From contig NZ_JALKBH010000002.1 in the NCBI RefSeq assembly GCF_023016115.1, positions 1,140,624 through 1,204,623 of the forward strand: DNA of 64,000 bases, written 5' to 3'. This document shows, one piece after another, positions 19,326-28,769 of this stretch (position 1 is the first letter of the stretch; the number at the start of each line of letters is the position of its first letter). The stretch comes from Alcanivorax sp. S6407 (GTDB lineage: Bacteria > Pseudomonadota > Gammaproteobacteria > Pseudomonadales > Alcanivoracaceae). The notes under the pieces are model-generated. The model had not been told where the DNA came from and ran no database searches. It worked only from the letters and a program-made list of their open reading frames with translations. The position numbers and the translations under genes are program-made.

Positions 19326-19447
19326 CAGGATTCCTTGTCGGTGAGGCGATCAGAGGGCGGCAGCAATCAATTTAGCGTAGTTTGCCAAGCGAGGGTAAGC
19401 TGGAGAGAACAACCCGGCAAACGATGACCTCAGGCAAGGAGCGCCTT

Positions 19448-22400
19448 ATGGCAGGGAAGCAATGGCGGTACAGCATACGCATTGGTGTGGTTGCTATTTT
19501 CGTTACTGCCACCGCCCTCACTGCCAGCATTGCCATCGGCCTGCAGTACTACTTCAATTACCAGCAATCCCTCTCCGCCACCAAGACCCTGTATCGCCAG
19601 ACCGCCGAACAGACTGCCGATTTTCTGGAAAGCCGCGATCGCAAGGCGCGCAATGTGGCTCTGTCACTGGCTCGCTACCCCCGCCTGGCAAGGGACAACG
19701 GCCAGGTGCCGGCCTCCACCCTGCGCCTGTTTGCCCAGACCCTGTCTCTGAACCCCGGCCTGTATGCGATCTATCTGGGCTTTGATAACGGACGTTTCTA
19801 CGAACTGATCAACCTGCAGGCCCATCCGCAAGTACGCAACCGATTGGGCGCCGGCCCGGAGGCCAGCTGGCTGATGGCCACCCGCGACAGCGATGCGGAT
19901 CACAAGAACCTTTATTACCTGGACGCCCGACTCGAGATCCTCACCAAGACCCGCGAACCCAGTAGCTACGATCCACGCACCCGCCCCTGGTTCGAGCAGG
20001 CGCAGACCGGCAAGGTTTTCCAGACCGCCCCCTATATTTTCGACAGCCTGGAAGCCCCCGGTCGCACCTATTCCTTGCGGCTGGACAAGAACGCCGCCGT
20101 ACTCGGGCTGGACATCACCCTGGACGCCATCACCGAACACCTGCTGACCCTGCCGGTGGCCAGTGGTACCGAGCTCTACCTGCATGATCAACAGGGCCGC
20201 ATCATTGCCAGCAATGCCCCGCCCCTGAACAGCCAGCTGCCGGAGGTCACGCCCCTGTCACTGAGCGAAGAGGAGCAGGCGCTGGTCAAAGCCCTGTCTC
20301 CGCTGCGTGTCTCCAATGAACTGGACTGGGCGCCGGTGGACTTTGCCATCAGCGGCGAGCCCCATGGCTATGCCATTGATGTACTCAACCTGATCAGCCA
20401 GATGACCGGACTGGGTTTCCAGTATGTGAATGGACACACCTGGCCCGCCCTTGTCAGCCTCTACCAGGAAGGCAGTATCGAGATCCTGCAACCGATTCTG
20501 CGCAACGAAAGCAATGCCAGCCTGGGCCTGTTCACCGCGCCCTTTCTGGACCTGCCATTTGCCTTTGCCAGCCGCGATGAGCAGGCCGCCTTTAGTCACC
20601 TTTCCCAACTGAATGGCAGGACCCTGGCGGTGGGTGAAGACTGGTCCATCATCCCGGTGATTGAACGGGAATTCCCGGAGATCACCCTGCGACAGTACCC
20701 AAGCACTCTGGACGCACTGCGAGCAGTGCGAAATCGTGAGGCCGACGCCGTCATCGACAACGCTGCCATTCTGCGTTTCATCCAACGACAGTTTTTCCTC
20801 GATGGCCTGCGGATCCGCGACAGCAGCGATACCGGGCTGCCGACAGACATGGGGCAGCTTTTCCTGCTTGTGCATCCCGACCAGCAACCCCTGCGGGCAT
20901 TGCTGAATCGGGCACTGGCGGCCATTCCCCCTGCGGCGCAGACTCAACTGAAAAACAAATGGCTGAATGACAACCAGGTCTTCAGCCGCTTCAGCGGCAC
21001 GGTACCGTACCCGGACCTGCTCAAGACCAGACCGGGAAGCCATACCGCGCTTCAGGAATTCGACGATGGCGCAGAGCACTACTTTTCATTCTCCCGCCCC
21101 TTCTCCAGCGGCACCGATCTGTCTTTTTCCGCGGTGGCTCCGGCGTCCCTGATTACCGGACCGGCGCGCCAGAATGCACTCTGGGCTGCGGGCATCACCG
21201 CCCTTTGCCTGCTCGCCCTTCTCCCCCTGGCAGGCCTGTTTGCGGCTCCCATTGTCAATCCGATCAAGCGCCTGGAAGCCGAAACGCTCAAGGTAAAGAA
21301 TCGCGATTACCATCAGGTAAAGCGCATCCGCACCAGCATCATCGAAACCGAAAGGCTGGCCGCTTCTCTCTATGCCATGGCCCAGGCCATCCGTCAGCAT
21401 GAGAAGAACCAGGAAGCGCTGATGGAATCCTTTATTGAACTGATTGCCCAGGCCATTGATGAGAAGTCCGCCTATACCGGCGCCCACTGCGCCCGGGTAC
21501 CGGAGCTGGGCATGATGTTGGCGGAAGCCGCCTCACGCAGTGACGACAAGGTTTTCCAGAACTTCAGCCTGGATGATGAACGCAAGCGACGCGAATTCCG
21601 CATCGCCGCCTGGCTGCATGATTGCGGCAAGATCACCACGCCGGAACACATCGTCGACAAGGGCGCCAAACTGGAAGCCAACTACAATCGCATCCACGAG
21701 ATCCGTACCCGCTTTGAAGTACTGTGGCGCGATGCGGATATTGAGTATCTGAAAGCCACGCTGGCCGATCCGGAAAAGCAGGCCGGGCACGACAAGCGCT
21801 GGCAGGACCGGAGACAGGAGCTTCAGGAGCAATTCCGGATCGTGGCAGAAGCCAACGTGGGCGGTGAGTTTCTCGATGAGGACGCCAAGGATGCCCTGCG
21901 CAGGATCGGCGCCCAGACCTGGCAACGCCACTTTGATGACCGGCTCGGTCTATCGCCGCTGGATGCCCGCCGACTCGGCCCGGACTCCACCCCGCTCCCT
22001 GCGATGGAGACATTGCTGGCCGACAAACCGGAGCATCTGATCCCCCACGAGCATCCCCCCCATTACCCGGAGCATCTGGGTATTACCCTCACGCCACCAC
22101 ACTTCCAGGCCAATCTGGGCGAGCTCTACAACCTGTTGATCGATTACGGCACCCTCACCGCCGAAGACCGCTTCAAGATCAACGAGCACATCATCAACAC
22201 CATCCGCATGCTCGACAAACTGCCGTTCCCGGAAGAGCTGGCCAAGGTACCCCAGTATGCCTCTACCCATCACGAACGACTGGACGGCAAGGGTTATCCA
22301 CGTGGACTCAATCGGGAGCAACTGGAAATCCCCGACCGGATTCTGGCCGTGGCCGATGTGTTTGAGGCGCTGACCGCATCCGATCGCCCCTACAAACATG

Positions 22401-22582
22401 CCAAGACCGTCAGCGAATCCCTGCGCATCATGAATCACATGGTGGCAGAGGGGCACCTGGATGGTGACGTGCTACGTTTGATGTTGCTGAGCGGCGTCGT
22501 CGAAGACTATGCCCGCCAGCACCTCAGTGCCGACCAGCAGGACGTGCATGACTTTCATGAGTTCCTGCCCGGCGGGGCCTAG
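19448..22582 (+). CDS. HD-GYP receptor with Cache sensor interrupted by a periplasmic solute-binding domain
   Basis: 1044 residues. TM1 is about 10-32. A periplasmic double-Cache-like region (about 33-285) is followed by a type-3 solute-binding domain (about 286-507; LRVSNELDWAPVDF at its start), then a segment resembling the end of the second Cache lobe (about 525-575), TM2 (about 577-602) and HAMP. The cytoplasmic HD-GYP domain has HDCGK at 724-728, HHER at 941-944 and GKGYP at 948-952, so the c-di-GMP phosphodiesterase residues are kept. About 150 extra residues separate the HD and GYP parts. AAGGAG 8 nt before the ATG at 19448 decides the start. The ligand is unknown, possibly an amino acid. 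Confidence 0.85.
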   Translation: MAGKQWRYSIRIGVVAIFVTATALTASIAIGLQYYFNYQQSLSATKTLYRQTAEQTADFLESRDRKARNVALSLARYPRLARDNGQVPASTLRLFAQTLSLNPGLYAIYLGFDNGRFYELINLQAHPQVRNRLGAGPEASWLMATRDSDADHKNLYYLDARLEILTKTREPSSYDPRTRPWFEQAQTGKVFQTAPYIFDSLEAPGRTYSLRLDKNAAVLGLDITLDAITEHLLTLPVASGTELYLHDQQGRIIASNAPPLNSQLPEVTPLSLSEEEQALVKALSPLRVSNELDWAPVDFAISGEPHGYAIDVLNLISQMTGLGFQYVNGHTWPALVSLYQEGSIEILQPILRNESNASLGLFTAPFLDLPFAFASRDEQAAFSHLSQLNGRTLAVGEDWSIIPVIEREFPEITLRQYPSTLDALRAVRNREADAVIDNAAILRFIQRQFFLDGLRIRDSSDTGLPTDMGQLFLLVHPDQQPLRALLNRALAAIPPAAQTQLKNKWLNDNQVFSRFSGTVPYPDLLKTRPGSHTALQEFDDGAEHYFSFSRPFSSGTDLSFSAVAPASLITGPARQNALWAAGITALCLLALLPLAGLFAAPIVNPIKRLEAETLKVKNRDYHQVKRIRTSIIETERLAASLYAMAQAIRQHEKNQEALMESFIELIAQAIDEKSAYTGAHCARVPELGMMLAEAASRSDDKVFQNFSLDDERKRREFRIAAWLHDCGKITTPEHIVDKGAKLEANYNRIHEIRTRFEVLWRDADIEYLKATLADPEKQAGHDKRWQDRRQELQEQFRIVAEANVGGEFLDEDAKDALRRIGAQTWQRHFDDRLGLSPLDARRLGPDSTPLPAMETLLADKPEHLIPHEHPPHYPEHLGITLTPPHFQANLGELYNLLIDYGTLTAEDRFKINEHIINTIRMLDKLPFPEELAKVPQYASTHHERLDGKGYPRGLNREQLEIPDRILAVADVFEALTASDRPYKHAKTVSESLRIMNHMVAEGHLDGDVLRLMLLSGVVEDYARQHLSADQQDVHDFHEFLPGGA

Positions 22583-22746
22583 AAGCGAGCTGTGAGTTGA
22601 AATTTGAAAGGGAAGTCAAAAGCCCTGGGACGGAAAGACATACACAAAAACAACCGTAATTCGGCCCGGCCGCGTTGCGAAATGTGGCGACTGTGGGATA
22701 GTTTTAAGTAACGACTGACACATTACATACTGACAACAGATTGCCT

Positions 22747-23934
22747 ATGGCCCTGACTGCTGCGGATGTACGCAATGCCACCGCCCTGAAAAAGCCCTAC
22801 AAGCTGAACGACAGCAAGGGGCTTTACCTGCTGGTGGAAACCGACGGACAGCGCACCTGGAAGCTGGCCTACCGGTTCAATGACCGGGACAAGGTGATTA
22901 CCTTCGGCCCCTACCCGGAAGTATCGCTGGAATCCGCGCGCCACCTGCGCAAGGAAGTCCGCGAGCTGATTGCCGACGGCATCGATCCGATCAGCCGCTG
23001 CGAGAAGCGGGAAATTTTTCGTCCTTCTCTGGCCACCTTTGAAACCGTCGCCAACGATTGGCTGGAGCGGGTCTACCGGCTGGAAGTGTCGGAAGAACAG
23101 TTCCGTCGCACCAAACGACAGCTGGAAAACTACCTGATTGCCAGTGTCGGCAAACGGGTGGTCAGCGAAGTGACCCCGGAAGACCTCAAATCCCTGGCCA
23201 CCGCCCTGGGCGCCGAAGGCCACGTGGAAAAGGGCAAGCGGGTGCTGGGTATTGCCAAACGGGTCTACCAGCATGCCCGGGACACCGGGGTGGCCGGTTA
23301 TCAGCACACCGCCGCCCTGCACAAACGCCTGACCGGTTCCGGTACCGAGCCGGAGTTCCTGATCAGCACCCGCGAAAAACTCACCCGGCTGGCCAGCGAT
23401 GTGCTGGGCCAGTGGGGCCGCAGCACCAGCAGTGCGGCACTCAAACTCACCGTCTGGCTGCTGGCCAAGCCAAGTGAAATCGTTAACGCCAAGTGGTCGG
23501 ACATGGATCTGGATGCCGGTGAATGGCGGATTCGCCGCACCCAGCCGGACACGGGAGAGGAACGCATCATCACTGTGCCCCTGCCTCGCCAGGCGGTGGA
23601 ACTGTTGCGCGAACTGGAGCCGCTCACCGGGCGCCAGGAATACGTATTCCCCGGCAGCAATGACAGGCACAAACACCTTGGTTCCAGCAGCATCAGCAAG
23701 ACCCTGAAAAAGGTCACCCGCGGCGACCTGGTCAACACCGACAACCTGCGCACTCTGGCCGCCACCGCCCTGGGCGAGCTGGGCTATCAGGCAGAGCAGA
23801 TTCAGGCACAGCTACTGGATCAGGATGCCGAACAACCCGACCGGGAAGGCTACGCGGAAAAGCGCCGGGAAATGCTGCAGGACTGGGCGGATTATCTGGA
23901 AGGCACCTTGCTGGGCAAGGTCGCGAGGCGCTAG
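22747..23934 (+). CDS. Integrase-like protein (DUF4102/P4 type) with lost catalytic residues
   Basis: 395 residues with the P4-type integrase layout. The N-terminal arm-binding domain has KLNDSKGLYLLVETDGQRTW, then a core-binding domain and a C-terminal catalytic-like domain. The catalytic set appears degraded: box I Arg is Lys in LLAKPSEI, the HxxR motif reads TDNLR (His lost, Arg kept), the second His position reads LLDQ, and the tyrosine of the usual AYNRA is Pro in QPDREGY. Yet the frame is intact and full length, which suggests a domesticated DNA-binding protein. No att sites or phage genes flank it. Confidence 0.8.
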   Translation: MALTAADVRNATALKKPYKLNDSKGLYLLVETDGQRTWKLAYRFNDRDKVITFGPYPEVSLESARHLRKEVRELIADGIDPISRCEKREIFRPSLATFETVANDWLERVYRLEVSEEQFRRTKRQLENYLIASVGKRVVSEVTPEDLKSLATALGAEGHVEKGKRVLGIAKRVYQHARDTGVAGYQHTAALHKRLTGSGTEPEFLISTREKLTRLASDVLGQWGRSTSSAALKLTVWLLAKPSEIVNAKWSDMDLDAGEWRIRRTQPDTGEERIITVPLPRQAVELLRELEPLTGRQEYVFPGSNDRHKHLGSSSISKTLKKVTRGDLVNTDNLRTLAATALGELGYQAEQIQAQLLDQDAEQPDREGYAEKRREMLQDWADYLEGTLLGKVARR

Positions 23935-23940
23935 CTTTCC

Positions 23941-25011
23941 CTAGCCCTGCTGTTGACGCCATTCCCGCGGCGTCATGCCGGTCCAGTTTTTGAAGGCCCG
24001 GGTAAAATTGGCCGGGTTCAGATAGCCCAGCATTTCCCCGATCCGTCGGATCTCCAGATCTTTCTGCTGCAACAGCCGTCGGCTGTCACGCAGGCGCGCC
24101 TCTTCCAGCAATTTCTGATAGTGACAACCGCGCTCCTGTAATCGCCGCCGCAGTGTCCGCGGCGTCAGGTGCAGGGTGTCAGCAAGCTGTTCCGGTGAAG
24201 GGTAGCCGTCACTACCCGGGACCAACGCCGCGCGCACCTGCCGCACGATGTCATCATCCCTCTCGGTGAGCATGCTCTCACGTTCACATTGCTCCAGTGC
24301 ACTACCCAGCGCCTCCGGATTGGCGGTGGGCAAGGGCTGGTCGAGCAGCGCCATATCTCCCCACAGGGACAGGCCAACGCGATGCTGGGCAAAGCGCACC
24401 GGCGGCAAGCGGTCTTGCCAGGTTTCGAATCCCTCCGGGCGCTCGCCGGGCAGCCACATCTCCAGCCCACCCGGCAATACCGGCACCAGAAACTCGATCC
24501 CCCTCAACATGCTGGTCAGGATGGAACTGAGCATCAATCGGGTCAGGGTGGGCGACAGCGAAATTTCCACACTCAGCTCCAGGAACAGCGCATCCTCTTC
24601 GCTGTGCACCTGTAACTGCACCCCGCGACCGCGCAGATGCCAGTAACGCTCCAGAATGACGATGGCCTCACGCACGGTGGGCGCACACATCAGCGCATAA
24701 CCGAGATTCCCGTGGGCAGTCAGCAGCATGCGGTCGCCGGTGGAGAAGCCCAGACACTCATCGCCGGTCAACTGATGGGCCGCAGCCACCACCTGGGCAA
24801 CCTCAAATAACGACAGCTTGCCAGAGGGGTCTTCCAGCGCCCGGGCCGGCAGCCCGGCCAGTGACAACAGTGCTTCGCGCTCGACCCCGCGCGCCTGTGC
24901 CACGTCCATAAAGGCCCGCGGATAAGTCACCGCCTGGCTGGGCTGGTGCACCCAGCCCGGCAGGGAGTCGCGCTTTGCTGTCATTTGCGCGAGGATAGAC
25001 GCTGCAGACAT
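23941..25011 (-). CDS. AraC family regulator with Arabinose_bd-type domain
   Basis: 356 residues. An N-terminal PF12625-type domain (about 30-220) is followed by an AraC double helix-turn-helix (about 270-355) with LTPRTLRRRLQERGCHYQKL and GYLNPANFTRAFKNWTGMTP. This class often controls lipid, ornithine or amino-acid catabolism. The ATG at 25011 has weak GGTGG upstream. It is divergent from the PF10118 gene (start 25130), its likeliest target. Confidence 0.88.
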   Translation of the reverse strand: MSAASILAQMTAKRDSLPGWVHQPSQAVTYPRAFMDVAQARGVEREALLSLAGLPARALEDPSGKLSLFEVAQVVAAAHQLTGDECLGFSTGDRMLLTAHGNLGYALMCAPTVREAIVILERYWHLRGRGVQLQVHSEEDALFLELSVEISLSPTLTRLMLSSILTSMLRGIEFLVPVLPGGLEMWLPGERPEGFETWQDRLPPVRFAQHRVGLSLWGDMALLDQPLPTANPEALGSALEQCERESMLTERDDDIVRQVRAALVPGSDGYPSPEQLADTLHLTPRTLRRRLQERGCHYQKLLEEARLRDSRRLLQQKDLEIRRIGEMLGYLNPANFTRAFKNWTGMTPREWRQQQG

Positions 25012-25129
25012 TTGGCCACCAATGATAATTATTATGTCCTCGCAGCGTCTCACGCTCCTTGACCTGACACCAGTACATTAAACCCATGTTAAGCCTATTG
25101 GCCCGATGAGCCCGATCAGGAGCACAACA

Positions 25130-26023
25130 ATGAACGCCATCGTACCGATCAAGCCCGGCAAGCTGCGCCAGCGTGTCAGTGGCACACTGAAAACCCTGAG
25201 CAAGACCCCGAAAGGCATGATCCCCAAAGTCCGCCGCCCTGACTTTGCCTTCAAGGAAGGCGACGTGCCGCGCTACTGGTGGGGCGACAACCCGGTAAAG
25301 ACCCTGCTGCTGGCCGCCATGTCCTCAGGTTTCCCGCCCGGTGAGCGCTTCTTTATCGACTCGGTGCGACACTTCGAGGGGCAGATTACCGATCCGGAGC
25401 TGAAGAAGGCGATCAAGGGCTTCATCGGCCAGGAAGCCCACCACTCCCGCGAGCACGATGCCCTCAACGGCTATCTGCAAGAGCAAGGCGTAGACCTCGC
25501 TCGGCTGGAGAAGGAAATCCTCGGCTTCATGAACTGGATGCGCCGCAACCTCAGCCCGGAGCGCCAGCTGGCCCACACCGTGGCCGTAGAGCACTTCACC
25601 GCGCTGATGGCCGAAGAGTTTCTCCTCAAGTTCGACGCCCTGGATGAAATGGACCCGCGCATGGCAAAGGTCTGGGCCTGGCACGCCATTGAGGAATCCG
25701 AGCACAAGGCAGTGGCCTTCGATGTCTACAAGGCCATCGGCGGCAGCGAGTTCACCCGCATTACTGAAATGATGCTGGTCAGCGTGCTGTTCCCGTTCTT
25801 CACCTCCATGCATCTTTACCAACTGGTGCGCGATGAAGGCCAGCTGGGTAACTGGAAAGCCTGGCGGGAAACCCTCAACTACATGTGGGGCAAACCCGGC
25901 GTGTTCCGCAAGTTGCTGCCGGGCTACTTCAGCTTCTACAAACCCAGCTTCCATCCCTGGGATCATGATGCCCGTGACCTGGTGGAAAAGGCCAAACAGC
26001 GCTGGCTGGGTGAAACCGGCTGA
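25130..26023 (+). CDS. PF10118 family predicted metal-dependent hydrolase
   Basis: 297 residues. Carboxylate/histidine motifs typical of the family and of ferritin-like di-iron folds: FIGQEAHHSREHDALN (about 103-118), HTVAVEHFTALMAEEF (about 152-167) and WHAIEESEHKAVAFDVY (about 186-202). Annotated as a metal-dependent hydrolase, but a di-iron oxygenase role would fit the motifs equally well (inference). AGGAG precedes the ATG at 25130. The divergent AraC gene probably regulates it. Confidence 0.85.
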   Translation: MNAIVPIKPGKLRQRVSGTLKTLSKTPKGMIPKVRRPDFAFKEGDVPRYWWGDNPVKTLLLAAMSSGFPPGERFFIDSVRHFEGQITDPELKKAIKGFIGQEAHHSREHDALNGYLQEQGVDLARLEKEILGFMNWMRRNLSPERQLAHTVAVEHFTALMAEEFLLKFDALDEMDPRMAKVWAWHAIEESEHKAVAFDVYKAIGGSEFTRITEMMLVSVLFPFFTSMHLYQLVRDEGQLGNWKAWRETLNYMWGKPGVFRKLLPGYFSFYKPSFHPWDHDARDLVEKAKQRWLGETG

Positions 26024-26249
26024 GCCCCGCCTGCCTGGCGCCCCTGCACACGGGGCGCCAGCCCCCCTCATCGCGCCCTTACGCCCCACTCCCCTGCCTT
26101 CCTGACGCATAACACAGAAGTGTCACACTTAGCCAAACGGGTCATGCCACCCGCTCCTCGCTTGTCCTAGAATGGCGCCACCCGGCTCTTGCCCCGCCGC
26201 TATCGCCGGCGCGGAAGATAACCAGAAAAGGCAAAGGGACCCGAACACC

Positions 26250-26816
26250 TTGAAATGGATCAGGACAGCAGTGCTTGCCCTGTGCATGTGTGGCTCAGCC
26301 CAGGCTGATGACGCCAGCAATGAGCTGGTCAACTTCGGTCGCACCCAGGCAGCCCATATCGCCGCCCGGGCGGATGTGATTGCACAGGTTGAAATTCAGA
26401 ATCAGATCAGCGCCATGTTGTCCGAGGATGACATCGCGTTGCTGGACAGCCGTTGGCAGCAGGAATTTGGCAGTTCCGACTCCCCATTGATTCATCGGCT
26501 GACCAACAATCCGCTGTCCGATGCCCTGCGCACGATGCAGCTGAGCAGCAACGAACTGATCACCGAAATCATCATCATGGATAATCGCGGCCTCAATGTG
26601 GCCCAGAGCAGCATTACCAGTGACTACTGGCAAGGGGATGAAGCCAAATGGCAACAGACCTTCCAGCTCGGGCCAGGAGCTGAGCACGTGGGCGAAATGA
26701 AGCAGGACGACTCTACCGGCAGCTTCCAGATCCAGGTCAGTCGCACCATCACCGACAGGAACGGCCAGGCCATCGGCGCCGTCACCGTCGGCGTGGCGCC
26801 CGTACAATTTGACTGA
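26250..26816 (+). CDS. Stand-alone periplasmic PDC/Cache-like sensor protein
   Basis: About 188 residues if translation begins at TTG 26250, which gives a clean Sec signal peptide (KWIRTAVLALCMCGSAQA). The longer open frame upstream would bury it. The mature part reads like the single Cache/PDC sensor of chemoreceptors (LSSNELITEIIIMDNRGLNV then QVSRTITDRNGQAIGAVTVG) but has no transmembrane or signalling domain after it. An imperfect hairpin (GCCTGA/TCAGGC) follows the stop. Start uncertain. Confidence 0.65.
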   Translation: MKWIRTAVLALCMCGSAQADDASNELVNFGRTQAAHIAARADVIAQVEIQNQISAMLSEDDIALLDSRWQQEFGSSDSPLIHRLTNNPLSDALRTMQLSSNELITEIIIMDNRGLNVAQSSITSDYWQGDEAKWQQTFQLGPGAEHVGEMKQDDSTGSFQIQVSRTITDRNGQAIGAVTVGVAPVQFD

Positions 26817-26905
26817 CGCCTGATCCGCGTGATGCGTCAGGCTTCCGGCATCTGGCACACCTCACCTTCACCCGCTGTAGACCTGTCTGAACGCATTATC
26901 AGGCA

Positions 26906-27736
26906 ATGACTTCTGCCATTGCCGCGTCCCTCGACACCGACATCGCCGCCCTGCCTGCCAGCCCGGGCATCTATCGCTTCTGGGGTGAAGGAGAGTCGCT
27001 GCTGTATATCGGCAAGAGCATCAATATCCGCCAGCGGGTGCGAAGCCACTTTCAGAACACGGCACCCCGTGCACGCCGCATGTGCCAACAGACCCGCCGT
27101 ATCGAGTTCAGCGAAACCGCCGGTGAACTGGGCGCCCTGCTGTTGGAGAACCGGGAGATCAAGCAACGCCAACCGATCTTCAACCGGCGCCAGCGGCGTT
27201 ACCGGCAATTGCAGACCTGGACGCTATCCACAGACAGCAACGGTTTACTCACTCCCACACGATACCAGCCGAACCCTGAAAGCCCGCTCTGGCAGCAGGA
27301 CTGTTATGGCCTGTTCCGCAGCCCACGTCAGGCACAACAGGCCATGGAGCATTGGGTAAAGGCCCATGGGTTGTGCCCGAAAGTGTGTGCTCTGGAAGGC
27401 GGAAAAGGGCCCTGCTTCTCCTTTCAACTGGGCCGCTGTCAGGGAGCCTGCTGCGGGGAAGAATCGGCCCACATGCATAACCAGCGGTTGCTGGAAGCCC
27501 TTCAGGAGCATCAGATTCAGGCCTGGCCTTACGACGGCATCCTGGTAATTCACGAACCCGGGGAAGGCCGGGAAGACTTTCACCTGATTCGGCAATGGTG
27601 CCACCTCGCCACCCTGCCCCATCCACCATCCACTGACGACCTGATCGATCTCGGGGACGGATTCTTTGATCTGGACAGTTACCGCATGCTGCTCCATTTC
27701 CTCAACCGGGGGGCCCAATGCTTCGTGATGACCTAA
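26906..27736 (+). CDS. cho: Excinuclease Cho (UvrC-like GIY-YIG endonuclease)
   Basis: 276 residues. An N-terminal GIY-YIG nuclease (GIYRFWGEGESLLYIGKS, about 19-36, and GALLLENREIKQRQPIFNRR, about 74-93) is followed by a UvrC-like cysteine-containing region. It lacks the second endonuclease and HhH domains of UvrC. Cho makes the 3' incision at lesions that UvrC handles poorly, together with UvrAB. E. coli cho is LexA-controlled; I do not see a clear LexA box here. Overlaps the next gene by 19 bp, so they are co-transcribed. Confidence 0.9.
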   Translation: MTSAIAASLDTDIAALPASPGIYRFWGEGESLLYIGKSINIRQRVRSHFQNTAPRARRMCQQTRRIEFSETAGELGALLLENREIKQRQPIFNRRQRRYRQLQTWTLSTDSNGLLTPTRYQPNPESPLWQQDCYGLFRSPRQAQQAMEHWVKAHGLCPKVCALEGGKGPCFSFQLGRCQGACCGEESAHMHNQRLLEALQEHQIQAWPYDGILVIHEPGEGREDFHLIRQWCHLATLPHPPSTDDLIDLGDGFFDLDSYRMLLHFLNRGAQCFVMT

Positions 27737-28482
27737 CCCCGACCACCCGACTGATCACCGGCGCCAGTTCGGGAATCGGACTGGCGCTGGTGGAATACTG
27801 GCTGTCACGCCAGCACCCGGTCATTGCTGTGTCACGGCATGCCAGCCAATGCGAAACACTGCAAAGCCTGCAGCAGAAAGGATTACCGCTGCGCTGCATC
27901 GACACAGATATTGCAGACCCTGATCAACTGGAAGCGCTGACAAAACGCTTAAAGGAATGGGAAGCCGCGCCTCAACAGATCATCAATTGCGTCGGCCTGC
28001 TGCATGATGCGACAACCGGCCAGGCACCAGAAAAACGCCTGGAGGACATCAACCTGCAACGCCTGCAGCAAAGTTTCGCCATCAACACCTTCGCACCGAT
28101 ACTGCTTGCCCGGGCGTTGTTACCCCTGATGCCGCGACGACAACCCGGCATCTTTGCCAGCATCAGCGCAAGGGTAGGGAGCATTGAAGACAATCATCTG
28201 GGCGGCTGGTACAGCTACCGGGCCAGCAAGGCTGCGCAGAACCAGCTGCTGCGTACATTGTCGGTTGAAACCCGTCGACGCTATCCGCAACTGTGCGTGC
28301 TGGCATTGCACCCCGGCACCACAGACACGCCGCTGTCAGCGCCGTTTCAACGCAATGTACCGGAGGGAAAACTGTTTTCGCCGCAGCGGGCGGCCCGACA
28401 GCTGGCAGAAATCATTGATCATGCCGGCGAAGCACAGCATGGTCGCTTTATTGCCTGGGACGGCAAACCCATCCCCTGGTAA
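27718..28482 (+). CDS. Short-chain dehydrogenase/reductase (C-factor-like)
   Basis: 254 residues. The cofactor motif is TGASSGIG (about 14-21), the active site has Ser (ASISARVGS) and YSYRASKAA (Tyr-x-x-x-Lys), and there is a late PGTTDTPLSAPF. This resembles the CsgA/C-factor group of SDRs. Substrate unknown. Its start lies inside cho. Its TAA (28480-28482) directly abuts the stop codon of the convergent gene, leaving no intergenic space. Confidence 0.88.
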   Translation: MLRDDLTPTTRLITGASSGIGLALVEYWLSRQHPVIAVSRHASQCETLQSLQQKGLPLRCIDTDIADPDQLEALTKRLKEWEAAPQQIINCVGLLHDATTGQAPEKRLEDINLQRLQQSFAINTFAPILLARALLPLMPRRQPGIFASISARVGSIEDNHLGGWYSYRASKAAQNQLLRTLSVETRRRYPQLCVLALHPGTTDTPLSAPFQRNVPEGKLFSPQRAARQLAEIIDHAGEAQHGRFIAWDGKPIPW

Positions 28483-28743
28483 TCATTCCCCGGCCAGTTT
28501 CAGCAAACCTGCCGCGTAGGCATTCACATCGAAGGGCTCGTTTTTTTCCGCGCTGATTGCCACGTGCTCGGCCAGCACATCGGCCATTTTTTCCAGCACC
28601 ATATCGTGCTCTTCTCCCTTGGCGGTCAGCGCCATCATCACCAGCCCGGCTTCACGGGGGTGACCATCGGCAATCTGGTTCTCAATCGCTTCCACAAGCC
28701 GCGCAAAGGCGAAGTCGTCTTCTGCCTGTTCCAGTTCTTTCAT
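28483..28743 (-). CDS. Conserved small acidic protein, unknown
   Basis: 86 residues, acidic and predicted all-helical (ADGHPREAGLVMMALTAKGE in the middle). No signal peptide or motif I recognise. Convergent with the SDR gene, stop codons adjacent. Probably expressed with the secreted protein gene upstream (26-bp gap). Confidence 0.55.
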   Translation of the reverse strand: MKELEQAEDDFAFARLVEAIENQIADGHPREAGLVMMALTAKGEEHDMVLEKMADVLAEHVAISAEKNEPFDVNAYAAGLLKLAGE

Positions 28744-28769
28744 TGTACTGTCCTGCTATTCAGTCCGGT

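Noticed and set aside
22747-23934. Prophage or genomic island boundary at the integrase-like gene
   Set aside because: The catalytic residues look lost, and no tRNA, att repeat, phage or plasmid gene is adjacent.
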